Source: Hymenoscyphus infarciens
Lineage: Eukaryota > Ascomycota > Leotiomycetes > Helotiales > Helotiaceae
Length of the DNA: 23,466 nt
Assembly: GCA_001414345.1 (NCBI GenBank)
Contig: LLCB01000552.1
Span: forward strand, 1 to 23,466
Direction: 5' to 3'
The position numbers were made by a program, and so were the translations under genes. This document shows positions 1 through 9,031 of the stretch, piece after piece. Under the pieces are notes generated by a model. The model was not told the origin of the DNA. It saw only the letters and a list, made by a program, of their open reading frames with translations, and ran no database searches. Position 1 is the first letter of the stretch. Each line of letters opens with the position of its first letter.

Positions 1-290
1 TCTCTAGCTAAGTATAACTATAAAATATATAATAAAGAGCTACTTACTATTATATACTTACTTATAAAATAGAGACTAGAACTATAAAGTACTTATTTAA
101 AAATCTATATTTATACTAATTATAAGGCGCTTAAGTACTTTATAACTACTAAGTAACTTACTACTTATTAAGTAAGGTAGGCTAAAGCCTTAGCTAAGTA
201 CTATTTTATTATTATATTCTATTTAAGACGTAAGAATAGTAAGATAGATACTTTAACTTATAAAGTAAATAAGATATACTTATAGAAGGA
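1..290 (+). pseudogene. RNase H domain relic of the Gypsy element
   Basis: Reading from base 1, the degraded frame contains the pattern KYNYKIYNKELL close to the start, then YTNYKALKYF, then a run ending RRKNSKIDTL. These match the order of conserved Ty3/Gypsy RNase H signatures: the Asn-Tyr..Asp-Lys-Glu-Leu motif, the TDHKNLKYF-type motif, and the final K-x-D-A-L motif just before the protease-like linker to integrase. Several stops (TAG, TAA) sit where Trp or Gln is expected, consistent with RIP. The domain is incomplete at its 5' end because the window starts inside it. Confidence 0.8.
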
Positions 291-619
291 ACTTAAAAAG
301 TAGTACTAGACCTATATACTCTTAATAAAGGAATAAGTTAATATAGAAGTACTTAAAGACCTAGGGGTTAAAATAAGCTTAATTATACTAGCTCTAGTTA
401 ATAATAACTACTTCTAAGAATTATTTATACTTTTAGAACGAATCTACTAAGTAAATAAGGATACTATAATACTTTAAGCTATATAAGTATAAGCTAAAAC
501 TAATACTAATTCTTTATATACCTTAGAGAAAGGCCTTTTACTTTACTAAAACTACTTAGTAGTACTAGATATAGATATACTAAGAATAGATCTAATTTAT
601 AAGGCTTATAATTAAATAC

Positions 620-1150
620 TTTTAGCTTACTTAGAGAGGGATAAGACCTACTAAATTCTATATTTAAGATATATCTAGTAAAATATAAAAGCTAATATTA
701 TAAGATATATATAAAACTATTATAATTATAGAAGAGTAGACGTTTCTTAAGATAAAACACCTAGCTATTTATACCTACTCCTAGTACTACTATATATATA
801 GTAATATATAGTTATAGATTTTAAGTCCTTTCTAGTTAATAAGTATAGTTATAATAACATGTTTATAGTAATAGACTACTTATCTAAATAGTCTATTTTA
901 ATACCTTACTATAAGAATATTACTTCTAAATAGATAGTAAGGTTATATATTAAATATGTTCTATAATACTATAGGATTCTAGAAAGTATAATATTAGATA
1001 GAGGCTCTTACTTTATTACTATATTCTAGAAGGAGTTTACTTAAATCCTAGGTGTTTAGCTTTAACTCTTAACTATAAACTACGCTTAAATAGATAGCTA
1101 GACTAAGATTATAAATTAATACCTTAATTAACGCTTATAGCTATATATTA
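620..1150 (+). pseudogene. Integrase relic (HHCC region and catalytic core)
   Basis: The degraded plus-strand frame at about 628-790 follows the HHCC zinc-binding region of Gypsy integrases, with the two Cys positions now encoding Tyr (TGY to TAY). From about 825 the catalytic core appears: an ID-F-K pattern, then VIDYLSK (first catalytic Asp region), then LDRGS-F about 110 nt later (second catalytic Asp region). The expected A-Y-H-P-Q-T-D-G-Q region follows around 1075-1100 but is badly eroded. No function is possible with this many stops. Confidence 0.8.
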
Positions 1151-1699
1151 ATTATTATTATACTAATTAGTTTAAGATCCTTCTAATAATAAACTATATA
1201 TAGTTAGTACTACCTTATAATACTATTAGAATATTACCTTTTAAGTTATAAAAGAGATATATACTAAGAACCTTGTTTAACTAGCAAATACTAGAACTAG
1301 CTAATATAAAAGAATAGCTATTATAAGAAGAGGCTATAGTAGTTATAAAGATAATCTAAGAGGTCTTAGCTATTAGCTAAGTAAATATGTTAAAAGCTTA
1401 ATAAAAGAAGGAATAAGACGTAAATAAATATAAATAAGACGTTAATTTTAGAGTAGGAGATATAGTCTTTATTATAATAAAGAACTAGGTAACTTAATAA
1501 CTAAGCTAAAAGCTAGACTACTAGATAACTAGCCCTTTTAAGATCCTTAAAGAAGTAGGTTTTACTTTCTAATTATAACTACTAGCTTCTATTAAAGTTT
1601 ACTCTATCTTTACTCTTAAGAAGTTATATAAGGCTATAGATAATCTCTTACTAAGATAGATAGTTATACTACTCTTACTAATTATTATAAATAAAGAAG

Positions 1700-1812
1700 A
1701 GGAATAAGAGGTTAAAGAAATACTAGCTAGTAAGAAGAGATAGTAGTCCCTCTATTACTAAATTAAGTAAAAAGGCTATAATAAAGACCTTAATTAGTAT
1801 CTAGCTTAATAA
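1700..1812 (+). pseudogene. Chromodomain relic
   Basis: The frame reads EVKEILASKKR, two stops, SLYY, stop, IK, stop, KGYNKDLN, stop, YLA. This fits the canonical chromodomain pattern V-E-x-I-L-x-x-R ... Y-x-V-K-W-K-G-Y ... W-x-P, with the two Trp codons now TAG/TAA. In chromoviruses this domain sits at the integrase C-terminus and is thought to bind modified histone H3 and steer insertion into heterochromatin. Its place between the integrase region and the PPT is right for that group. Confidence 0.75.
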
Positions 1813-1997
1813 CTAATATACGTACTATAACTAGTAGAGAGGTTCTATTTAGAGAAGCTAAAAATAGCTAGTTCTCTAGAAGCTCTTCTACTATAGAAAA
1901 TAGTATATAAGGCTAGGAGAGAGGATTATAGTAAGCTAAAGCTTAATACTTCTATATTAAAAGAGAATAAAGCTACTTAGTTATAGAGAGCTCTTTT

Positions 1998-2007
1998 AAA
2001 AGGAGGG
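1998..2007 (+). promoter_or_regulatory. Polypurine tract of the Gypsy element
   Basis: An uninterrupted purine run, aaaaggaggg, lies three bases before the LTR start. It is the expected plus-strand primer site for reverse transcription and supports the LTR boundary at 2011. Confidence 0.65.
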
Positions 2008-2010
2008 TAG

Positions 2011-2201
2011 TATAATAGTCCTAGTTATATATATTACTTATATAACTAGGTTAACCTAGAGCTTTACTAAGGCTTTACTTAATATATATAAATAAAGCTA
2101 GAGTACTTATACTCTTTACTTTTCTCTTTAGTTTAGTTTTCCTTAATATTAGGTACTATTCTATAAGCACTCTCTTTATATATTTGTAGAGAACTGTTAC
2201 A
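2011..2201 (+). repeat. 3' LTR of the Gypsy element (191 bp)
   Basis: The LTR begins tataatagt just after the polypurine tract and ends actgttaca. The ends are inverted copies of each other once C-to-T and G-to-A RIP changes are allowed (ancestral TG..CA ends). An AT-rich TATA-like stretch, atatataaataaag, lies near 2086. The 5' LTR is outside the window, so LTR divergence and the target-site duplication cannot be read. The base composition is less extreme at the 3' end of the LTR, and CpA appears at the terminus. Confidence 0.65.
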
Positions 2202-2759
2202 CTTCCTCTACTACTTCCTTCTTATAAAGACGCTTCTTACCTTAGCGACCTCCTATAACCAGCTTTAGAGAGAACGCCTATAAACTCTTTAGATAGGCCT
2301 CGAAGAGGACCTAAACCTAGGTTTAGACAAAGGTCTTACTCTCTATAGTATAGTATAAGGACTATTAAATATTAGTAACTAAAACCCTTCTAATAAGTAA
2401 GAGGTACTTATAGTAACCTTAGTATAAAGCGCCTAAGTCTCTTCTAGAAGTACGAACTATACCTCTGAACTATTCTTTAGTACCTCTGTATTAGTAACAA
2501 CTAATATCTTATCTAAGGCCTTAGTAGCCTTCTTAATCTCTCTCTTCTCCTTTTTAAGCTTAAGCTTACTAAACTCCTTCCTTATAAACTATAGTAACTA
2601 CCTAAGTTAGAACGGATTTAGTATATATTTAAGATTAAACTTACTAGGATATATATAGTATTCTACTTAACGTAGTATCTATACTTCTTCAACTTTAGCT
2701 TCTTAAAAGCGTATACGTAATCTCTATTCTAAGATTTTACTTAAAGGCACCGAACGTAG
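2202..2759 (-). pseudogene. Unidentified RIP-degraded coding relic
   Basis: On the minus strand one frame stays recognisable for about 186 codons, broken only by TAG/TAA. It contains a stop-free run of roughly 50 codons rich in Lys and Glu (KLKLKKEKREIKKATKALDK), an RSSSRP segment, and a C-terminal basic stretch ending SVFIRRK and two stops. The frame reaches the LTR edge at 2202, so the Gypsy element may have inserted into, or recombined with, this sequence. I do not recognise the protein; the Lys/Glu stretch suggests a helical or coiled-coil segment of a transposon-encoded protein. It could be coincidence in low-complexity DNA. Confidence 0.35.
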
Positions 2760-4492
2760 CAGACTTAGTAGGTAGTCGGAAGCGTACTAGGAGGACATAG
2801 GAGAGGCATTTTACTATATTAGATTAGCTCTAAATCAGGCCTAATAAAGGAGGGAAAAACTTACTTTTATATATATATATAATATATATATATATTCTAG
2901 GATAAAAATCAGTATATAAGAATATACTTAATTAGAAGGTATTCTTACTATATATATATTATTTTAGATAAAAAGAAAAGAAGAAGAGAAGTTAGAATTA
3001 GGGAAAAGTTGCCTACTAATATACTACTTATAATAATAGCTGTCGCTTACGATTATTATTTATTACTTAATAATTACTATTATAATATATAATAATAGTA
3101 AGAATATAATAACTCTATAGTAGTATATCGCTTTCTATCTATTAGCTAATAATTAGTCTCTCTTCTGTTCGTATCTATTATTATATAACATATAATAATA
3201 AATAAAGAACGATTATCTCTTAAAATAATAATACTACTAGCTACTAACCCTACTCTAACTACTAGATACTATAATAGTAGATAAGTTATATTCTTTATAA
3301 TAAATATATAAACAATGCTTTAGTCGACCTAATACTATGCTAATCGATAACCGAAGACTCGAGATAAGTCTTTTTAAAGAAGAGAGAATATAATAGTACG
3401 CTATTCTAAATTGTCGGTATTTATAGAACTACTAATACCTCTACAACTACTAATGCTCTTATAACTTATTAGATAGAAGATGCTAAAAGGAGTAAGGATT
3501 AGATATTATATATTTCGTTTTAAGGTCTTATATATTTAGCTTTAAAGCCCTTATTATTTTAGTAGCTATATTAGGAAAGACTCGGTTATTATTCTTATTA
3601 GGACTTAGTAGTCTCTAACCTCTTATATATAGATGTTTATACTTAGTATAGAAGAAGAATAGTTATTATTTTCTTCTATATTAGTACCTAGTATCTATAT
3701 ACGTTATTCTTCTATACGTACTCTTATATGCCTCTACTATAGTTATATATATTTCGTGCTATTATAAGGATTTATAATCCTAACTAATTATACTCTAAAT
3801 TATAACTAATACTTTCTCTAACTAATATATTAACTAAATATAGTTTAGATACCTCTTCTTATCTACTTACTATATTATCTAAATCCTTCTACTCTTTCTA
3901 AGCTTAAATATATACTTGTCTAACTATATAACCTTATACTAATCCCTCTCTTTTAGATTTAAGGCTATATAATTAGATGTCCTCTACTACTAGTATTATT
4001 ATATAAAACTAAGATACTTTTTTACTTAAAGTTAGCTAATAAAGAGATAAGAACATACTATATAACGTTAGTAGTCTATATAACGTAGTTCTTACTAAAT
4101 TATATATACTAACGCGTTAATATTAAGAAGGCTTTAAACTTGCTTAAACGTTATACGACGAGTAGTATAATTCGTTAATATAAATTAAATAATCTAGTAT
4201 AAGTCTTATCTACTAAGTTTCCTCTTTTAATAAATCTTCTCTTTATATATATATTAACTTATTCTATTCTTATAAAACTACCTCGCCGTGGTTCTAGGAA
4301 CCCCTAATTCTTTATATATCTACCTTTATTACTTTCTATTACTTTGCGCTTATTATACTCTAGCCCTTTTTAGTATATACTAATTCTAGCTAGATTCGTG
4401 TATAGGAGAGGAGGAAAGAATTCAGTCTACTATCTTTAATTTAGTAACTTTTAGATAAAGAGTTAAATTATAGTAGATTTTTAAAAAGGGGG
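2760..4492. mobile_element. RIP-mutated AT-rich repeat block, class unknown
   Basis: This stretch is strongly AT-rich and CpA/TpG-poor on both strands, like the Gypsy block before it, so it is almost certainly repeat DNA inactivated by RIP. It contains an alternating tatata tract at about 2863-2893. Scattered islands such as gtcgacctaatactatgc near 3324 kept CpA or TpG. A purine run aaaaaggggg at 4483-4492 followed by tattagag resembles a polypurine tract and LTR start, which would fit a second LTR element on the plus strand. I could not read reverse transcriptase, integrase or transposase signatures with confidence. Confidence 0.6.
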
Positions 4493-4515
4493 TATTAGAG
4501 ATTAGGTAGAGTAGG
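4483..4515 (+). repeat. Possible polypurine tract and LTR start
   Basis: A ten-base purine run is followed at 4493 by tattagagattaggtagag, which would be an LTR start of the TGTTAGAG kind if G-to-A RIP is allowed. No matching 3' LTR end (TCTAACA type) was found in the next 1.5 kb. The LTR may therefore be truncated, or the match may be fortuitous. The CpA-poor composition stops within about 25 bases of this point. Confidence 0.3.
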
Positions 4516-4520
4516 TAATC

Positions 4521-6007
4521 TCGCTTAGGTGTGCTACGAGCTGTGGCCCCAACTCTTACTATGTATCTCACAAGAGCTAGGGGGTCGTTTCGTGAGCGTT
4601 GAACAAAGTCGCTATCACAAATAACGATACCCCTTGGCGAAGTAATGAAACTTGCTTGGGACCGAGAGTTGAGGTTTTCCTTTGTGATGCAACCTGAGAT
4701 GGAGTCTCCGTGTAATCCTTGGGTAGGTCAACATCATGGCCACCAGGGGGGTACAGGAATTCACTGGTCAAGAGCAGAGTACATTCACACTGCTCCCTCA
4801 ATTGTTTGACCAGGACTCGGGAAATTGATGCGGTTTTCCTACAGGGCTAGAATCTTTAGATTCATACTGCCTTATTGTTCCAGAAGTGTTAGGAGAATTG
4901 TAGAAAGGGAAGGCGTTTTAGACTATAGTCACGAATTCCTCCAACCCCAGGTGTGGCTATATTTGTAAAAGTTTTCTGAGGACTGCGTATCTCTTCTTTA
5001 GTTTTTCATTTCTAGTTTAGAGCAGTGGGTATATCCTCAGGCTTCTTTCTTCAATTGGGTTGTTGCTGGCTGTTCAAATTACCAGAGAGGAATTGGAATA
5101 CCCATGTTTCAGCCGTCTTTTTTCTCCCTCCCTCATTCCCCCGCCATTTGGGGTTTCTATTGGGTATAGTCCATTCCAAATCGAGGAGAGCCAATTGCGC
5201 CTTTCTTATTCCATATTCTTCAACGGAAACTCGTATCGTTAGCGAATCAGCGATGTAAAATTGTCAATGTGGAAATGATGAATGGTACCATCAGGTAGCT
5301 GTTCACACAACGGAAGAATGATTCCACATAATTACGCTTACCAGAGTTTGGTGACATAGCTGCCACGGAGGTGCAGAGTGGATTACGAAGCTTAGGAACC
5401 AGTTCGCACTATTCCGCGTGGGCGAGTCTCACATGTAACATTCTACGGGTCTGCCCCACCTCGTTGGGTCAGCACAATTGGGTTGAGAATTTCTATTTTT
5501 TTCCTTCTCATGAATACTATTGTGAAGACGGCTAGGCCAGCCATGGTAAAAACGATGGTGCTTGTGTTTATGGGGGGAAAAGCTATGGTGTAACCTTCTC
5601 AAGACACCAAGAGATGTATACAAAACTCCTCATCCAAAAACCTTCAAGTTATTTATATAAGACAGCGGCAAGACCCGACCCGCTTAAACAATCCCTGCCC
5701 GGGTTTAATATGTGCCGGTCATTTTCGCCGTTTATAAACACAAATTCTGGAATAGGTATACGTTTTGCAAGTTCCTATTCCCGGGATGACGAATGTGCAG
5801 CATGGTCCTTCTCGTATTCTCCACGAATGAACGATAACTGGTCTTATTTTCTGTTGGAAGGCATCGTATATTGTTAGTTGCATCGGACTTTCTTCCCAAG
5901 TGCTTTCGAGTAAGACTCGGTTAGCTCCGTGCTTTGTCGCTCTGGATATATGTTGACTTCTGTTTCACCACATAGTTACTGAGAGCGGGATACTCGCTGC
6001 GGAAATC
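4521..6007. other. Intergenic, no supported gene
   Basis: Composition here is ordinary for a fungal gene-bearing region (CpA and TpG present, moderate GC). Short open frames exist on both strands (for example 4577-4801 minus and 5614-5877 plus), but none shows a recognisable domain, codon bias or splice partner. The last few hundred bases must hold the promoter and 5' UTR of the aminomutase gene at 6008; I see no clear TATA box. Confidence 0.6.
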
Positions 6008-7798
6008 ATGTTTGCCATTGTCTCGAAACGTTCGAATTCGATTCTCCAGCATTCGACGAAAATACGCGGATTTGCTACTCTCAATGGACAGCTTTCACAA
6101 CTTTCGCAACCCGAGAATTTAACACAACATACACCCCCTATCTCCGATGAAAACTTTTCGAACCGAGAGCCTTACTGGAAGAATTTACCCCAATGGAAGG
6201 ATATCAGTACTGGGGAGTTTCTTAATTACAAGTGGCAGGTATGTTTAGAACCGATTCGTCTTGGAGCAAGACGAGGCTAACGAGAAAAGTCAAATAATTC
6301 CATAACGACCTATACCCAGTTGCTATCTTTTATGCGAGATGTCCTACCTCCAACAATACCAGCCTCTTCCTCTGCCGTTGGATACCCACAAAAAACCGTT
6401 GCTCAAGACGAATTTCTAGAGGATGTTAAGGATGGTGTGGAGAAAGCTCCGATGTCTATCCGCCTGACACCTCATATCCTGAGTTTGATCAACTGTAACT
6501 GACCTTTCTCTTCTCCCCTGTTACCGAGTTGTTGAGAAGTTGGCTTGAGTCTCCGGCTTGACAAAGTCTTTCAATCTGAGGAAGAAATACTCACTGATAT
6601 CTTGATAGGGGAACAACCCTTTTCGGATCCCATACTCCGTCAGTTCATCGCAACAGGCTCTCGACTTCTCCCAGACCATCCTGCTCTCACCTTAGATTCT
6701 CTCCACGAAACGGACGATTCTCCGGTTAAAGGCCTAGTCCATCGCTACCCAGATAAAGCATTGTTCCTAGGTATCTTCCCCCTGCACCAATTTTCAAAAC
6801 TCATTAACACAAAACCAGCAACCTCCGTATGTCCAGTCTATTGCCGTTACTGCACACGCTCCTACAGCATAGGAGTATCCACAGCCTCCGTCTCAAAAGT
6901 TCGATTCCTCCCCATAATGAAGAAATGGGAACCAATATTCGAATACATCTCCAACACCCCCGCCCTGAACGATATAGTCATCTCCGGTGGCGACTCCTAC
7001 TCCCTCTCACCACAACAACTCCTAGCAATCGGCCAACGACTTCTTGCAATGCCACATATCAACCGTCTTCGTTTCGCTTCCAAAGGTCTAGCAGTTTGTC
7101 CCTCGCGAATTCTAGATCCAGACGATCAATGGACGGATGCGCTGATACAGTTGAGTAATGAGGGACGAGAAATGGGAAAGAGTGTTGCTTTACACACACA
7201 CTTCAATCACCCAAATGAGCTTTCTTGGGTCACTGAACTTGCTGCACGACGACTTTTCAAAGCAGGTGTGCAGGTGAGGAACCAAACGGTGCTTTTGAAT
7301 GGGATTAATAGCGATGTTGAGACGATGAGTAAACTCATCCGCCAACTTGCTTCTTTGAATATTCAACCCGTAAGTCAACAAATTTCAATATCATAATTTT
7401 CCAAAAACCCACTTACTTGCCTCAACACCGGCCCCCTCATAATTCTAACACAACCTCACTAGTACTATATATACCAACACGACCTGGTCCTCGGCGTCGA
7501 AGATCTCCGCACCCCCCTCTCTACTATTCTCAACCTCGAATCTCAGATCAGAGGGACAATAGCTGGTTTCATGATGCCCAGTTTTGTCGTCGATCTCCCT
7601 GGAGGAGGGGGGAAACGATTAGCTTCTACTTACGAAAGTTATGATCGGAAAACGGGACGGAGCTCGTTTAGAGCACCGAATAGTCATATGAAGGGTGATG
7701 TTGGGAGGGAGAGGCTTTGGGAGTATTGGGATCCGGTTTGGAGTTTGGGGAAGGAGGAGGGTGAGGGTGAGGATGGGAAGATGGAGAGTGGGATATGA
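6008..7798 (+). CDS. Lysine 2,3-aminomutase (radical SAM, PLP), probably mitochondrial
   Basis: The predicted enzyme interconverts L-lysine and L-beta-lysine using a [4Fe-4S] cluster, S-adenosylmethionine and PLP. Inferred exons are 6008-6238, 6320-6494, 6609-6770, 6819-7369 and 7463-7798, giving 484 residues. Introns start GT and end AG, and each junction restores the family sequence (LSLIN-W-EQPF, LFL-A-TSVCPVYC, NIQP-YYIYQ). Visible features are a basic Ser-rich N-terminus with RGFAT at 20-24 (mitochondrial presequence type), the radical SAM motif CPVYCRYC with Cys194, 198 and 201, Arg203 (substrate carboxylate), GGD at 246-248, Asp380 and Asp417 (positions of the two Asp that bind the lysine side-chain amine in the clostridial enzyme), and PGGGGK with PLP Lys424. 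Length is slightly above bacterial homologues because of the presequence and a Gly/Glu-rich tail. The physiological role in fungi is not clear to me. Confidence 0.9.
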
Positions 7799-9031
7799 GA
7801 AGATGGGAAGAGGGTTGCGATGGGGTAGAGGTGAGAGGGGATGTGGGAGTTTGAGGAGTCAACAAGCTTTTAGAATAGAAAGACATCTCCAGAACTCGCG
7901 CTACTTCTTTTCTTGATCGTGGTAATGTGAATCGACAATTTCGACGAATAACTATTGTTCTTGATGCCCAATTTTCCTCGCTTTCTTTCACATTAAAGTT
8001 AGGAACTGTGCTCAAGATGTGGTAGGCACTCAACCATGTTTCCTCGCTAAACAGTAGCAACGATTCTGTCACCGTCTCGCATGAACACCCAAATGAACAA
8101 ACTCGTCGGTTCATGTCACTTCTTGGCATCATCTGACCAAGCCCAAACACCGCAAGATAACCTGAAACGGGCATACATACATCAGCGTACTCGTTCCTGT
8201 TTTGTTTTGTTTTAATGGGTTGAAACATGCAAGTTGGGGAGTTACGAAGCTGCGATGACAAGGTATCATTACCGAGCCTTTTCGTTTCTAGGAACTCCAT
8301 TTGGCTTTTAGGTATGGTTTGTTTGACGAGATGAGCGAGGATGAGGGTGTATTTGGAGGGTCGAGAAAAAGAGTACGGAGGACGCCATCGAAGACTACAG
8401 GGCACCATTCTATGGCATTGCAACGTAGTGCACTGTAGTGTTTGATGGCGTCCTCCGTAATCGATCAAGCTGATTCAACTTTTTCATCCTCCAATAATCG
8501 GGCAAATTTAATTCAGGAGGTTGGGCCATTTCTCTCTAACTTTTCTGCATCGAGTAAGCCACCAGGTAAGCTGTCGAAACAGCCACACACGTGCCGCCAT
8601 CTACCCCTCTTCTTTCCCAACATATTGGTAAAACTTGGTTCGTGAAAATCTGCCCTACCTTCACACATACCTTCAAAACTTCACAAATCCCCAAATGGAG
8701 TTCTAAGTAAATTCCCTCTATATATACAACAAGTTTCCCAAGGTTGAAGGGTATCCTCTCTATCAATTTATATACAAATCCAATCCCAAAAATGCCTTCC
8801 CACCTTTAATATACAAAATAAACAAATGTCGAGAATGGTGGTAAAACAATCCAATCCAATCTAATCTTCTTCCGCATAGAACCCCCGGGGTATAAATGTC
8901 TTTCCGTTATCCCAATAAATAAAAATCCGTGTTTTTGTGAAAATGCCCTCCTCTTTTCTTTCATTGTCCTGGTTATCCAAGAGCCCTTGAGTTTTGCTCA
9001 CTGTCCTTCAGTGACGTGAGAGTAGATTCCC
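7799..9031. other. Intergenic region between convergent genes
   Basis: The stretch lies between the 3' ends of the aminomutase (+) and P450 (-) genes, so it must contain both 3' UTRs. A long minus-strand open frame (7668-8468) is the antisense of the purine-rich last aminomutase exon plus intergenic DNA. It has no recognisable domain and I do not accept it as a gene. Apart from the foldback at 8374-8459 I see nothing definable. Confidence 0.6.
8374..8459. repeat. 86-bp foldback element (possible MITE)
   Basis: Two 32-base arms, 8374-8405 and 8428-8459, are inverted copies with 29 matches; the outer 16 bases (tacggaggacgccatc) match perfectly. A 22-base loop separates them. The outermost bases form TA on both sides, so the unit could be read as CGGAGGACG...CGTCCTCCG flanked by a TA target duplication, as in Tc1/mariner-type miniature elements. 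It would also form a stable RNA hairpin if transcribed. It lies in the 3' intergenic space between two convergent genes. Confidence 0.7.

Larger units (their letters stand above)
1..2201 (+). mobile_element. RIP-mutated Ty3/Gypsy chromovirus, 3' part
   Basis: This is the 3' portion of a long terminal repeat retrotransposon; the 5' part lies outside the window. On the plus strand, ignoring many TAG/TAA stops, frame-consistent remnants follow in the order RNase H (about 1-290), integrase zinc-binding region (about 630-790), integrase catalytic core (about 820-1150), a C-terminal integrase region, chromodomain (about 1705-1810), polypurine tract and 3' LTR. That order is specific to Ty3/Gypsy chromoviruses. 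The element is dead. Both strands carry saturated C-to-T change at CpA, and codons for Trp and Gln appear as stops while the zinc-finger Cys codons read as Tyr. GC content is very low compared with the genes from 6 kb onward. Confidence is high for the class and low for exact domain edges. Confidence 0.9.

Noticed and set aside
7051..7075. Altered lysine recognition in the aminomutase (GINS instead of GVND at residues 351-354)
   Set aside because: Counting back from the conserved FVVD shows that the lysine-binding Asp is the one in YQHD (380), 37 residues before Asp417, and it is conserved. The GINS change is not at the known substrate contact.
7668..8468. Minus-strand open frame of 266 codons overlapping the aminomutase 3' end
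   Set aside because: It is antisense to a confirmed exon; its Pro/Ser/His-rich C-terminus mirrors the purine-rich sense exon, and it runs through the foldback element. No domain.
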